Assembly: GCA_031289815.1 (NCBI GenBank) | Contig: JAITOS010000102.1 | Coordinates: forward strand, 1-7,127 | Direction: 5' to 3' | DNA from: Peptococcaceae bacterium | GTDB lineage: Bacteria; Bacillota; Desulfitobacteriia; Desulfitobacteriales; Desulfitobacteriaceae | Length of the DNA stretch: 7,127 bases | Shown: piece after piece, positions 1 through 6,746 of the stretch | Layout: each line of letters starts with the position of its first letter | How positions within the stretch are numbered: position 1 is the first letter of the stretch | Notes under the pieces: model-generated | Seen by the model: the letters and a program-made list of their open reading frames with translations, nothing else | Told to the model about the DNA's origin: nothing | Databases searched by the model: none | Translations under genes and position numbers: made by a program

Positions 1-225
1 CACCCGGAGGAGGCGGTAGGCTTAATCGCGCCAAAGCTGGGTCTATCCGAAGAAGAACAGGGTCATTTTACCGTAGCGCATTATGATGACAATTCCTATA
101 TAGCGCCCGAATGGATAGCGTCCTGGGTGAACCGCGGTGAGGAATGGGGCCTTTGGCCTCTCGGCGCTGTCCAAAGTGAAGATCTGTACAGCAACGACTA
201 CCTCCGGGTGAAGATATACAGGTAA
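1..225 (+). CDS. C-terminal fragment of a probable ABC transporter substrate-binding protein (5' truncated by window edge)
   Basis: An open frame runs from base 1 to a TAA at 223-225 and gives 74 residues; the start lies outside the window. The opening segment (HPEEAVGLIAPKLGLSEEE) resembles the late helices of SsuA/TauA/NMT1-like periplasmic binding proteins. In that family a run of the type hPeEAa.liA..lGlsee precedes a helix, then a short 'WG L.P' turn and a terminal 'D.YSNDYL' stretch. Here the fragment has W47-x-x-W-x-x-like aromatic residues, a 'GLWPLGAV' turn and ends DLYSNDYLRVKIYR. These proteins deliver sulfonates, nitrate or related small anions to an ABC importer. Such importers are common next to nitrogenase-like genes, which would suit a substrate-uptake role here. 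The coding frame is convincing; the family call rests on a short, divergent tail and is moderate. Confidence 0.5.
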   Translation, partial: HPEEAVGLIAPKLGLSEEEQGHFTVAHYDDNSYIAPEWIASWVNRGEEWGLWPLGAVQSEDLYSNDYLRVKIYR

Positions 226-307
226 AATCAAGACGGTAGTTCGCGACGGAAAACCAGGGCTTTTATTAAGCTGCCTAAGTTAAATGAAGAATGCAAGTTT
301 AATTGAG

Positions 308-313
308 AAGGAG
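308..313 (+). promoter_or_regulatory. Shine-Dalgarno site of the NifK-like gene
   Basis: AAGGAG lies 11 bases upstream of the ATG at 325 and supports that start. The 99-base gap before the gene (226-324) shows no clear hairpin-plus-T-run terminator and no convincing -35/-10 pair. I therefore cannot say whether the gene has its own promoter or is read through from the upstream gene. Confidence 0.7.
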
Positions 314-324
314 TCATCCGCAAC

Positions 325-1665
325 ATGAATAATTTTGTTGAGCGGCCAAAGTATGTTTGCTCTATGGGCGGTGCAGTGGGGACTTTAAGCGTGCTGCCCC
401 GGACGGTACCGATTCTGCACGCCGCGACCGGCTGCGGCGGGAACATTGCCACGGCTCTGAACCAAGCCGCCGGGTACCGGGGCAACGGTTATTGCAACGG
501 ACAGGCGCTGCCCAGTACCAATACCTCGGAGCGGGATATTGTATTCGGCGGCGAGGAACGGCTGGTGGAACAGATCGAGAACACGATTAAGCTGATTGAC
601 GCCGATCTGTATGTTGTAGTAACCGGCTGCATGGTGGATATGATTGGGGATAACATTTATAGCGCCATCCGCAACGCCAAAGCCGGGGGTTTTCCGGTGC
701 TGGGAGCGGAAACCGGCGGTTTTCGCGGCAATTATTACACCGGGTACGAGATTGTGCTGAAAGCGCTGTTTAAGGATTATGTGGAACCCAAATCCGAAAA
801 AAACCCGCGCCTGGTCAATGTGTTCGGCATCGTACCTCTGCAAGACGTTTTTTGGGCGGGGAACCTGGAATTAATCAAGGATCTGCTGGCCAAGCTGGGT
901 TATCAAACGAACACCTTTTTCGGCTACGGGGAAACCTTAGCGAATCTGAAAAACGCCGCCGCCGCCTCTCTCAATATCGTCCTGTCTGACACCTTTGGGG
1001 TGGAAGCGGCGGCAGTATTTGAAGAGCTTCACGGAACGCCGTACATCTCGGCGCCTTTCCCCATCGGCGATTTTGGCACCAGCGCTTTCCTGCGCACGAT
1101 TGGGGAAGCCCTGGGCATCGAAAAAGCCTTTGTGGAGAAAGTGATTGAGCAGGAACAAGCCTATTATTACGAGTACCTGGAGCGGATTTCCGACGTCTAC
1201 AGCGATCTGGATTTACAGCGGTATGCGGTGGTCGTGGGCGACAGCAACTACAGTCAGGCGCTGACCAGGTTTTTGGCGGATGACTTAGGCTGGCTGCCGG
1301 AAATCGTCGTGATCAATGACTTATTGCAGGAGGAGCAAAAAGAACAGGTACTCAAACGCTTTGAAGGGTTTAACTCCGGCCTTCGGCCTACCGTGATCTT
1401 TGATACCGACGCTTCCAATGTGAGCAAACATGTGGCGCAGCACTGGGGGCAAAGTGGTGGCCAGCGCTATTTCGGCGGTTTTAACCCCGGTTTTGTGGTA
1501 GGAAGCGCTATCGAGCGGGACACGGCGGAGCTTCTGGGCGTACCCCAGCTCTCGGTGACTTACCCGATATCCAACCGGGTGGTCATGAATCGGGGCTACG
1601 CGGGGTATCGGGGGGCGCTTTCGCTGACGGAAGACTTGGTTACGGTTTTAATAGGGAACAGATAG
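325..1665 (+). CDS. Nitrogenase component 1-like protein, NifK-like (beta-type) subunit
   Basis: This 446-residue protein belongs to the oxidoreductase/nitrogenase component 1 superfamily. It aligns with NifK over its full length. GAVGTLSVLPRTVPILHAATGCG (residues 16-38) matches the NifK segment leading to its second P-cluster cysteine. FGGEERL (74-80) matches the FGG motif, and TGCMVDMIGD (100-109) matches the third cysteine motif. The C-terminus (LLGVPQLSVTYPISNRV, then GYAGYRGAL) matches the NifK tail. Cysteines 12, 37 and 102 have the NifK spacing (25, then 65) and should ligate a P-cluster-type Fe-S centre at the subunit interface. Residue 221 is serine where a catalytic subunit would carry the cofactor cysteine, so this is the non-catalytic partner. 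It lacks the roughly 50-residue N-terminal extension of Azotobacter NifK; C12 is almost at the start. It is cytoplasmic, with the NifD-like gene 11 bases downstream. It is expected to form a heterotetramer fed by a NifH-like reductase not seen here. Confidence 0.93.
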   Translation: MNNFVERPKYVCSMGGAVGTLSVLPRTVPILHAATGCGGNIATALNQAAGYRGNGYCNGQALPSTNTSERDIVFGGEERLVEQIENTIKLIDADLYVVVTGCMVDMIGDNIYSAIRNAKAGGFPVLGAETGGFRGNYYTGYEIVLKALFKDYVEPKSEKNPRLVNVFGIVPLQDVFWAGNLELIKDLLAKLGYQTNTFFGYGETLANLKNAAAASLNIVLSDTFGVEAAAVFEELHGTPYISAPFPIGDFGTSAFLRTIGEALGIEKAFVEKVIEQEQAYYYEYLERISDVYSDLDLQRYAVVVGDSNYSQALTRFLADDLGWLPEIVVINDLLQEEQKEQVLKRFEGFNSGLRPTVIFDTDASNVSKHVAQHWGQSGGQRYFGGFNPGFVVGSAIERDTAELLGVPQLSVTYPISNRVVMNRGYAGYRGALSLTEDLVTVLIGNR

Positions 1666-1668
1666 GAG
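1663..1668 (+). promoter_or_regulatory. Shine-Dalgarno site overlapping the stop of the NifK-like gene
   Basis: TAGGAG contains the stop codon of the upstream gene (TAG 1663-1665) and lies 8 bases from the ATG at 1677. The overlap suggests translational coupling of the two subunits, which would help keep them stoichiometric. Confidence 0.65.
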
Positions 1669-1676
1669 ACGGCTTT

Positions 1677-3215
1677 ATGGACTACATTGAGCAAAAAATT
1701 CCCCCTATCCGGGAAGACCGCCTCAAAGCCTGCATGGCTTATGGCGGCTCCTGCGAAGAGATCAATCGGGACGCTAAAAAAGGTTGTCTGTATAACAACA
1801 ACCGCAAATTCTCTCAAAGTCAGGGCTGCCAGTTGACCTTGAGTCTGGCAATTTTAAACACGATCCGGGATTCGGTGATCATCGTACACAGCCCTATTGG
1901 CTGCGGCGCGAACCTGGTGGCACAGGCCGGGGTATCCAAAGGATTCCAGAAGCTGCGGGATCCCAATGCCTTTGGTTTGCGCTGGATCAATACCAATTTA
2001 AATGAAATCGACGTGATCAACGGCGGCGAGGACAAATTGCGGGAAGCGGTGCTTTACGCGGAAGCGGAATATCGCCCACGGGCCATCATTATCATGAACA
2101 GCTGCGTGCCGGCCCTCATCGGGGACGATATCGAGGCCGTGCTGGATGATTTGCGGCCCCAGGTATCCGCCCGTCTGGTACCCATCCACTGCGAGGGTTT
2201 CCGCACTAAAATCCAGGCTACCGCCTACGATTCGGTGTATCATGGTATTTTGCGCAACCTGGTGGGGGATGAATACCGGAGTGAAGAACTGATCGAGCCG
2301 CTCTTCCCCGACGAAGCGGAGGAACTGAAACGTCAGTATAAGATTAGCCGGACGGTGAATATCTTAAATGTTTCCTCGATGAGCCGCACCGACGAGCAGA
2401 ATCTGATCGACCTGCTGGCGCCCCTGGAATTAAACATCCGGGTGCTGCCCTGCTATTCCCATCCGGACGATTTTGCCGACTCCTTTGAAGCGGCGCTGAA
2501 CGTAAGTATCTGCGCGACCCATGACGACTATTTTGCCGGACATATGCTCACCGGCTATAACGTACCCTTTATTCTGCGCACGATTCCCATCGGGGTAGCC
2601 AATACCAACAAATGGATCTTGGATATCGCGGATTTTTTTGACTTGCGGGAAAAAGCGGAGCAGATTATCCGCAATGAGGTCATTGAACTGGAAAAGGCCA
2701 TTGCCCCTTATAAAGAGATTTTAAAAGGGAAAACCGTCATTTTAGGCGGCGGCGAGATCCGGATTATCACGATGGCCGAGCTTTTGCACAGTCTGGGCAT
2801 GGAAGTGCTGGGACTGCGGGGTTTCCATTTTGACCAGTACGGGGAAAACCTGCTGGCGGAGCTGATAGAGGAAGTGCCGGAAAGCGAACGGGTGATTATG
2901 AACGTCGGCACCGGTCAGCCTTTTGAACAAGCGAACCTGCTGCATAAATACCGTCCGGATCTATTTGTGGGTCACCCCGGAGGCAACGGTTGGGCCAATA
3001 AACAGGGTATTCCGGTGTTCCCCCTGTTCGGCCAGGCGTTTCAGTACATGGGATATATAGGCGTTTACGAAATAGCCCGCCGTCTGGCCAGATTCCTGCA
3101 AAACACCAATTACAGCAAGAATATAGGCCGTCACGCCCGGCTTCCCTATCGGGAAAGCTGGTACGACGAAGAACCCTTCGCCTACATTAACCAGGAAGAA
3201 GAAGTGCAAGCCTGA
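1677..3215 (+). CDS. Nitrogenase component 1-like protein, NifD-like (alpha-type, cofactor-bearing) subunit
   Basis: This 512-residue homologue of NifD is probably the catalytic subunit of a nitrogenase-like reductase. KKGC (34-37) and QGC (49-51) match the NifD N-terminus. HSPIGCG (71-77), NGGEDKL (115-121), SCVPALIGDD (142-151) and HCEGFR (171-176, the NifD CEGFR motif) follow in order. ALNVSICATHDDY (273-285) matches the NifD segment carrying Cys275. Rossmann-like parts continue through LGGGEIRI (356-363), LGMEVLG (373-379) and KYRPDLFVG (424-432). C51, C76 and C143 fit the P-cluster ligands. C279 fits the active-site cluster ligand. By manual alignment, Gln191 is kept (Q180), but His442 is F451, His195 is Y184 and Arg96 is A84. 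Extra cysteines occur at 19 and 26. The gene sits between its partner subunit and cysK. The substrate is unlikely to be N2; a carbon-sulfur compound, as in methylthio-alkane reductase, is an inference from context. Confidence 0.94.
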   Translation: MDYIEQKIPPIREDRLKACMAYGGSCEEINRDAKKGCLYNNNRKFSQSQGCQLTLSLAILNTIRDSVIIVHSPIGCGANLVAQAGVSKGFQKLRDPNAFGLRWINTNLNEIDVINGGEDKLREAVLYAEAEYRPRAIIIMNSCVPALIGDDIEAVLDDLRPQVSARLVPIHCEGFRTKIQATAYDSVYHGILRNLVGDEYRSEELIEPLFPDEAEELKRQYKISRTVNILNVSSMSRTDEQNLIDLLAPLELNIRVLPCYSHPDDFADSFEAALNVSICATHDDYFAGHMLTGYNVPFILRTIPIGVANTNKWILDIADFFDLREKAEQIIRNEVIELEKAIAPYKEILKGKTVILGGGEIRIITMAELLHSLGMEVLGLRGFHFDQYGENLLAELIEEVPESERVIMNVGTGQPFEQANLLHKYRPDLFVGHPGGNGWANKQGIPVFPLFGQAFQYMGYIGVYEIARRLARFLQNTNYSKNIGRHARLPYRESWYDEEPFAYINQEEEVQA

Positions 3216-3222
3216 AGGAAGG
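3215..3222 (+). promoter_or_regulatory. Shine-Dalgarno site deciding the cysK start
   Basis: AAGGAAGG follows the stop of the NifD-like gene directly. It abuts the upstream ATG at 3223 with no usable spacer, but lies 12 bases from the ATG at 3235. The second ATG is therefore the better start, and it also gives the usual CysK opening MAKI. Confidence 0.55.
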
Positions 3223-3234
3223 ATGATAAAGCGC

Positions 3235-4179
3235 ATGGCAAAGATAGCTGGCGACCTGACTGAGTTGATCGGAGGCACTCCCTTGGTGGCGTTGCCAAAC
3301 TTTAGCCGCCGGGAAGGGCTGGAGAAGAGTTTAATAGCGAAATTGGAGAGCTTTAACCCCCTTTCATCGGTGAAAGACCGGATTGGGCTGGCTTTGATTA
3401 AAGACGCGGAAGACAAGGGTTTCATCAATGAGAAAACGATTTTAATCGAGCCGACCAGCGGCAATACCGGCATTGCCCTGGCTTTTGTGGCGGCGTCACG
3501 AGGGTACCGGATTATTTTGGCGATGCCGGATACCATGTCGGTGGAGCGCCGTAACCTGTTAGCCGCGTTAGGGGCTGAAGTGGTGCTGACGCCCGGAAGC
3601 GCCGGTATGAAAGGCGCCATCGCCAAAGCGGATGAGCTTCATGCCAGTCTGCCCAATTCCTATATCCCAGGCCAGTTCACCAACCCGGCTAATCCGGCGA
3701 TCCATCGCCTGACGACCGCCGGAGAGATATGGGCGGATACCGACGGGCAAGTGGATATCTTTGTGAGCGGCGTCGGTACGGGCGGTACGGTTACTGGGGT
3801 GGGAGAATTCCTGAAGGAAAAGAAACCGGGCGTACAGATCGTGGCCGTAGAGCCGTTTGATTCGCCGGTACTCTCAGGCGGCAAAGCGTCGCCCCACAAA
3901 ATCCAGGGGATCGGCGCAGGCTTCGTACCGCCGGTGTATAACAGTGAAACGGTAGATGAAATCTACAAAGTGAAGAACGACGAGGCGTTTCAGACGGCCC
4001 GAAAACTGGCCCGCTACGAAGGCTTGCTGGTAGGCATCTCTTCCGGCGCAGCGGCCTTTGCCGCCGCCCAGATCGCTAAGCGGTCAGCAAACAGGGATAA
4101 AACCGTGGTGGTTATTTTCCCCGACACCGGAGAACGGTATCTTTCCACGACCTTGTTCGACAGGGAAACCAGACGTTAA
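3235..4179 (+). CDS. cysK: Cysteine synthase (O-acetylserine sulfhydrylase), CysK family
   Basis: This PLP enzyme makes cysteine from O-acetylserine and sulfide in the cytoplasm. From the ATG at 3235 it is 314 residues, a normal CysK length. The PLP-binding lysine is K47 in NPLSSVKDRI. The substrate loop is TSGNTG (74-79), and the PLP phosphate loop is GTGGT (181-185). KIQGIGAGFVP (222-232) is the loop typical of the OASS-A type. GISSGAA (267-273) contacts the PLP ring, and FPDTGERYLST (295-305) is the conserved C-terminal motif. The C-terminus is ...ETRR rather than the terminal isoleucine that docks into serine acetyltransferase in enteric CysK, so complex formation with CysE may differ. 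The start could also be 3223 (adds MIKR), but that ATG abuts the Shine-Dalgarno. Only about 20 bases separate it from the NifD-like gene. This strongly suggests co-transcription and a role in capturing sulfide, or a thiol, produced by the reductase. No insertion or missing catalytic residue was seen. Confidence 0.95.
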   Translation: MAKIAGDLTELIGGTPLVALPNFSRREGLEKSLIAKLESFNPLSSVKDRIGLALIKDAEDKGFINEKTILIEPTSGNTGIALAFVAASRGYRIILAMPDTMSVERRNLLAALGAEVVLTPGSAGMKGAIAKADELHASLPNSYIPGQFTNPANPAIHRLTTAGEIWADTDGQVDIFVSGVGTGGTVTGVGEFLKEKKPGVQIVAVEPFDSPVLSGGKASPHKIQGIGAGFVPPVYNSETVDEIYKVKNDEAFQTARKLARYEGLLVGISSGAAAFAAAQIAKRSANRDKTVVVIFPDTGERYLSTTLFDRETRR

Positions 4180-4235
4180 CCGTAACGATGTGTAGTTTTG
4201 CTATTAAAATGATGTAGCTGGGGAGATGAGCGCCG

Positions 4236-5465
4236 ATGCCTGTATGGAAGAGAAACCTTTATGTTTGCTGGTTCGGCATGTTTGTCTGCGGCGTAGGCAT
4301 TAGCCAAATTGCTCCCATATTACCCCTATATATCAAGGAATTAGGCGTTACTGATACCTCCCGTATAGCGCAGCTCTCCGGCTTGGCATACGGGGTCACT
4401 TTTTTTCTGGGAGCTGTTTTCGCGCCGATCTGGGGCAATGAAGCGGATCGCAAAGGCGTCAAACCCATCATCTTGCGTTGCAGTCTGGGCATGTCGCTGG
4501 CGATAGGCGCGATGGCTTTCGCGCCCAATGTGCAGGTGTTGATCGGTTTGCGGGCGTTACAAGGGATTATTAACGGCTTTGGCAATGTCTGTACCATGCT
4601 CATTGCCACCCAGGCCGCCAAAGAACACGCGGGCTGGGCTTTAGGGTTGCTGGCTACCGCCAGTGTTTCCGGACAGCTGCTGGGCCCGGTCATCGGCGGC
4701 GGGCTGGCGGATTTCTTTGACTACCGGATCGCTTTTCTGGTGATGGCGGCGCTGATTTTTATCGCCTTTCTAACCTCGGCTGTTTTCATCAAGGAGGAAC
4801 ACCGTCCTGCTTTGCGGAAAAGGCAGAGCTGGCGCGAAGCCTGGTCGGCGGCAGGCTCCAGGCGACTGATCGTCATTTTATTCGCCACGCATTTTGTCAT
4901 TCTGCTCACGGTATATTCGGTGCAACCGATGCTGACGCTGTATGTATCAGATTTAGTGGGTCATAGCGGGCGGGTGGCGCTGATCTCCGGCTTGGTGTTT
5001 TCCGCGTCAGGTTTAGCGACCATTATGGCGGCGCCTTACCTGGGACGGGTGTCGGATCGGGTTGGCGCTCGCAAGGTATTGTTATGGTCGCTGCTGATAG
5101 CGGGACTGATTCTCATTCCCCACGGGCTGGTGCGAAACGTTTGGGAACTGGCTGGTTTGCGCTTTTTGCTGGGCTTGACGCTGGGGGGGTTGAATCCCTC
5201 CATTAATATACTGCTCAAGCAGGTAACGCCGGACGTCCTGCTGGGGCGGGTATTGGGGTTGAGCATGTCCGCCGGCAATATGGGTATTTTTATCGGCTCG
5301 TTAAGCGGCGGGCAAATTACCGCTGCCTGGGGACTGAATGTGGTGTTTATCGGCGGCGGGGCGTTGCTGCTTTTAAATGCTGTCATGATCGCCGTGTTTC
5401 TCAGGCGGGAACAATCAATCAGCGGGCATGACAAAGGCTCCGGCGTTCGTTTCCAGACAAAATGA
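4236..5465 (+). CDS. MFS transporter, MdtG-like (DHA1 drug:H+ antiporter type)
   Basis: This 409-residue inner-membrane protein has about 12 hydrophobic segments and a polar central loop (roughly 187-210) between two six-helix halves. The N-terminus (WKRNLYVCWFGMF) and the stretch LIATQ...GWALGLL...SGQLLGP closely resemble E. coli MdtG. The MFS A motif is WGNEADRKG (66-74), with a second copy LGRVSDRVGARK (269-280). GPVIGGGLAD (150-159) is the antiporter C motif that marks proton-driven exporters. The start at 4236 is supported by GGGGAG at 4220-4225, 10 bases upstream. It lies 56 bases after cysK with no clear terminator between, so it may belong to the same transcript. In context it may export a by-product or toxic analogue of the upstream pathway. 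That is inference; the family's substrates cannot be predicted from sequence. Confidence 0.92.
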   Translation: MPVWKRNLYVCWFGMFVCGVGISQIAPILPLYIKELGVTDTSRIAQLSGLAYGVTFFLGAVFAPIWGNEADRKGVKPIILRCSLGMSLAIGAMAFAPNVQVLIGLRALQGIINGFGNVCTMLIATQAAKEHAGWALGLLATASVSGQLLGPVIGGGLADFFDYRIAFLVMAALIFIAFLTSAVFIKEEHRPALRKRQSWREAWSAAGSRRLIVILFATHFVILLTVYSVQPMLTLYVSDLVGHSGRVALISGLVFSASGLATIMAAPYLGRVSDRVGARKVLLWSLLIAGLILIPHGLVRNVWELAGLRFLLGLTLGGLNPSINILLKQVTPDVLLGRVLGLSMSAGNMGIFIGSLSGGQITAAWGLNVVFIGGGALLLLNAVMIAVFLRREQSISGHDKGSGVRFQTK

Positions 5466-5517
5466 ACGGGAGGATAGGATGTGTATTCAGCCGTGCTGAC
5501 GCGGTTTAAATTAGAAT

Positions 5518-5521
5518 GGAG
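5518..5521 (+). promoter_or_regulatory. Shine-Dalgarno site deciding the start of the second MFS gene
   Basis: GGAG lies 9 bases upstream of the ATG at 5531. The earlier in-frame ATG at 5516 has only AT-rich sequence before it and actually overlaps this GGAG. The start at 5531 is therefore preferred. Confidence 0.55.
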
Positions 5522-5530
5522 TTTTGTCAT

Positions 5531-6721
5531 ATGAAACGGCTTTCAAAAGACGTGTATCTTTTGCTGATCAGCCAAGTGTTTGTAACCGCGATTAACGCGT
5601 TGTTTGCCTCCGTTTCAGGACTTTTGGGAAAATCCCTGACAGGCTCGCTGACGTCTTCCACGCTGCCGATTGCCGCCGCTACGGCAGGCAGCTTGCTGAT
5701 GGTGTATCCGCTATCTCGCGTCATGGCGCGTTACGGTCGCAAGAAAGCCTTTTTATTGGGAGCGATCATAGGCGTTTCCGCCTGTCCTGTTTTCTTGGCC
5801 GGTTTGGCGCTGGGCCATTTTTATTTGGTTTTGTGCGGCGCCTTCTTTGTCGGTGCGGTCAACGCCTCCTGTCAATATTATCGGTTCGCCGTGGCGGAAG
5901 CGGTGACAGATGAAAACGACCGCGTCCTGGCGCTGTCGCTGCTTACCGGCGTGATGGTGATCGGCGGAATACTGGGGCCGTTGTTAGGCGCGGCGTTCGC
6001 GGCTGCGGTTCCGTCCGTGCCGTTTTTCGGCTCTTTTGTGGTTATCGCCTTCTTCTGCATCGGCATCTTCGTTTCACATGTTTTTTTATCCGCAGGGTCG
6101 GCGGCAAAGGCTCAGGCTTTACCGGGGGTTGAGCGCGACGCGGCGGAGTCAAAGTACGTCAAGAACGTCTTTTTGAAAGCGACGTTTTTAGGAATGACGG
6201 CCTCCTTCGTCATGCACTTTATCATGAACGCGGCCCCTTTGGCTATGAGCGCGCAGGGTACGTCCCTCGACGCTTCGACCAGCGTTATGCAGATTCATTT
6301 TGCGGTGGGAGTCTTACCGTCGTTCTTTTTCGCGGCGCTCTACCGATATGTTAATCCCAAAAATATTTTGTATATCAGTATAGCGTTGGGGCTGATAGAA
6401 TGCCTGGTCTTAGTCTCATTTCCCCAAACGCATACGCTGTTTGCCATTGAGCTTGGTTTGGCGGGTTTGGTTCATTGCCTGATCATAAATGTTTCAAATG
6501 TTTTAGTGGTATCCGCCTATGGGGAAAAGGTGGAAGCGAAGGCCCAGGGCTTCAATTCCTTCGTGATCACGGTCAGCATCGCTGCGGCTTCGGCAGCGGC
6601 AGGAGTGGCGATGGCCTATTTGGGATGGGAAAAGTTGAATTATATCTGTGTCTTGCTGCTGATGTTTGCGGCGTTTGTCGCATATTCGCTTCGTCTGAAA
6701 ATGGGCGGAAAGCGAGGATAG
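5531..6721 (+). CDS. MFS transporter of unknown substrate
   Basis: This 396-residue integral membrane protein has about 12 hydrophobic segments and a hydrophilic central loop (roughly 188-212), the fold of a major facilitator. The loop after helix 2, LSRVMARYGRKKAFLLG (61-77), is an A motif. Its conserved glycine and aspartate are replaced (S62, A66), while R67, G69, R70 and K71 remain. QYYRFAVAEA (115-124) is a helix 4 stretch seen in a subgroup of bacterial MFS proteins. It is followed by GGILGPLLGAA (145-155), a C-motif-like segment that favours export. It is clearly not a duplicate of the preceding MFS protein; the two share only the fold. Start chosen at 5531 (an alternative at 5516 would add five residues). 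It is the last gene of the plus-strand run and ends at a likely terminator. The substrate is unknown. Confidence 0.9.
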   Translation: MKRLSKDVYLLLISQVFVTAINALFASVSGLLGKSLTGSLTSSTLPIAAATAGSLLMVYPLSRVMARYGRKKAFLLGAIIGVSACPVFLAGLALGHFYLVLCGAFFVGAVNASCQYYRFAVAEAVTDENDRVLALSLLTGVMVIGGILGPLLGAAFAAAVPSVPFFGSFVVIAFFCIGIFVSHVFLSAGSAAKAQALPGVERDAAESKYVKNVFLKATFLGMTASFVMHFIMNAAPLAMSAQGTSLDASTSVMQIHFAVGVLPSFFFAALYRYVNPKNILYISIALGLIECLVLVSFPQTHTLFAIELGLAGLVHCLIINVSNVLVVSAYGEKVEAKAQGFNSFVITVSIAAASAAAGVAMAYLGWEKLNYICVLLLMFAAFVAYSLRLKMGGKRG

Positions 6722-6746
6722 GGCGCTTGGCCGCCTCTATTTTTTT
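6716..6746 (+). terminator. Probable rho-independent terminator of the plus-strand block
   Basis: The stem pairs GGCG (6722-6725) with CGCC (6732-6735) over a six-base loop. It extends through a G-T pair and, past one bulged C (6737), ATAG-side pairing (6718-6720 with 6738-6740). Seven T residues follow (6740-6746). The stem overlaps the stop codon of the second MFS gene. It also overlaps the stop codon of the converging minus-strand gene, where no equivalent T-run follows the hairpin, so it is probably one-directional. Confidence 0.5.

Noticed and set aside
385..843. Minus-strand open frame of 152 codons inside the NifK-like gene
   Set aside because: It lies wholly within a well-supported gene on the other strand, has no Shine-Dalgarno support and its translation shows no recognisable domain. 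It is a shadow frame.
325..3215. True nitrogenase (nifDK) or cofactor scaffold (nifEN)
   Set aside because: The genes are in reverse order, the His442, His195 and Arg96 positions are substituted, and the neighbour is cysK rather than nif genes. NifEN was not excluded by phylogeny, but the retained six P-cluster-type cysteines and sulfur context make it less likely.
2961..3626. Minus-strand open frame of 221 codons across the NifD-like and cysK genes
   Set aside because: It spans the junction of two strongly supported plus-strand genes, is low-complexity in composition and matches no family I know.
4174..4187. Inverted repeat CGTTA-ACCG-TAACG at the end of cysK
   Set aside because: The five-pair stem is too short and AT-rich for a terminator, and no T-run follows. 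It may be chance.
5036..5530. Minus-strand open frame of 164 codons antisense to the MdtG-like gene
   Set aside because: It is antisense to a clear MFS gene, and its proline- and serine-rich translation is typical of a reverse-frame artefact.
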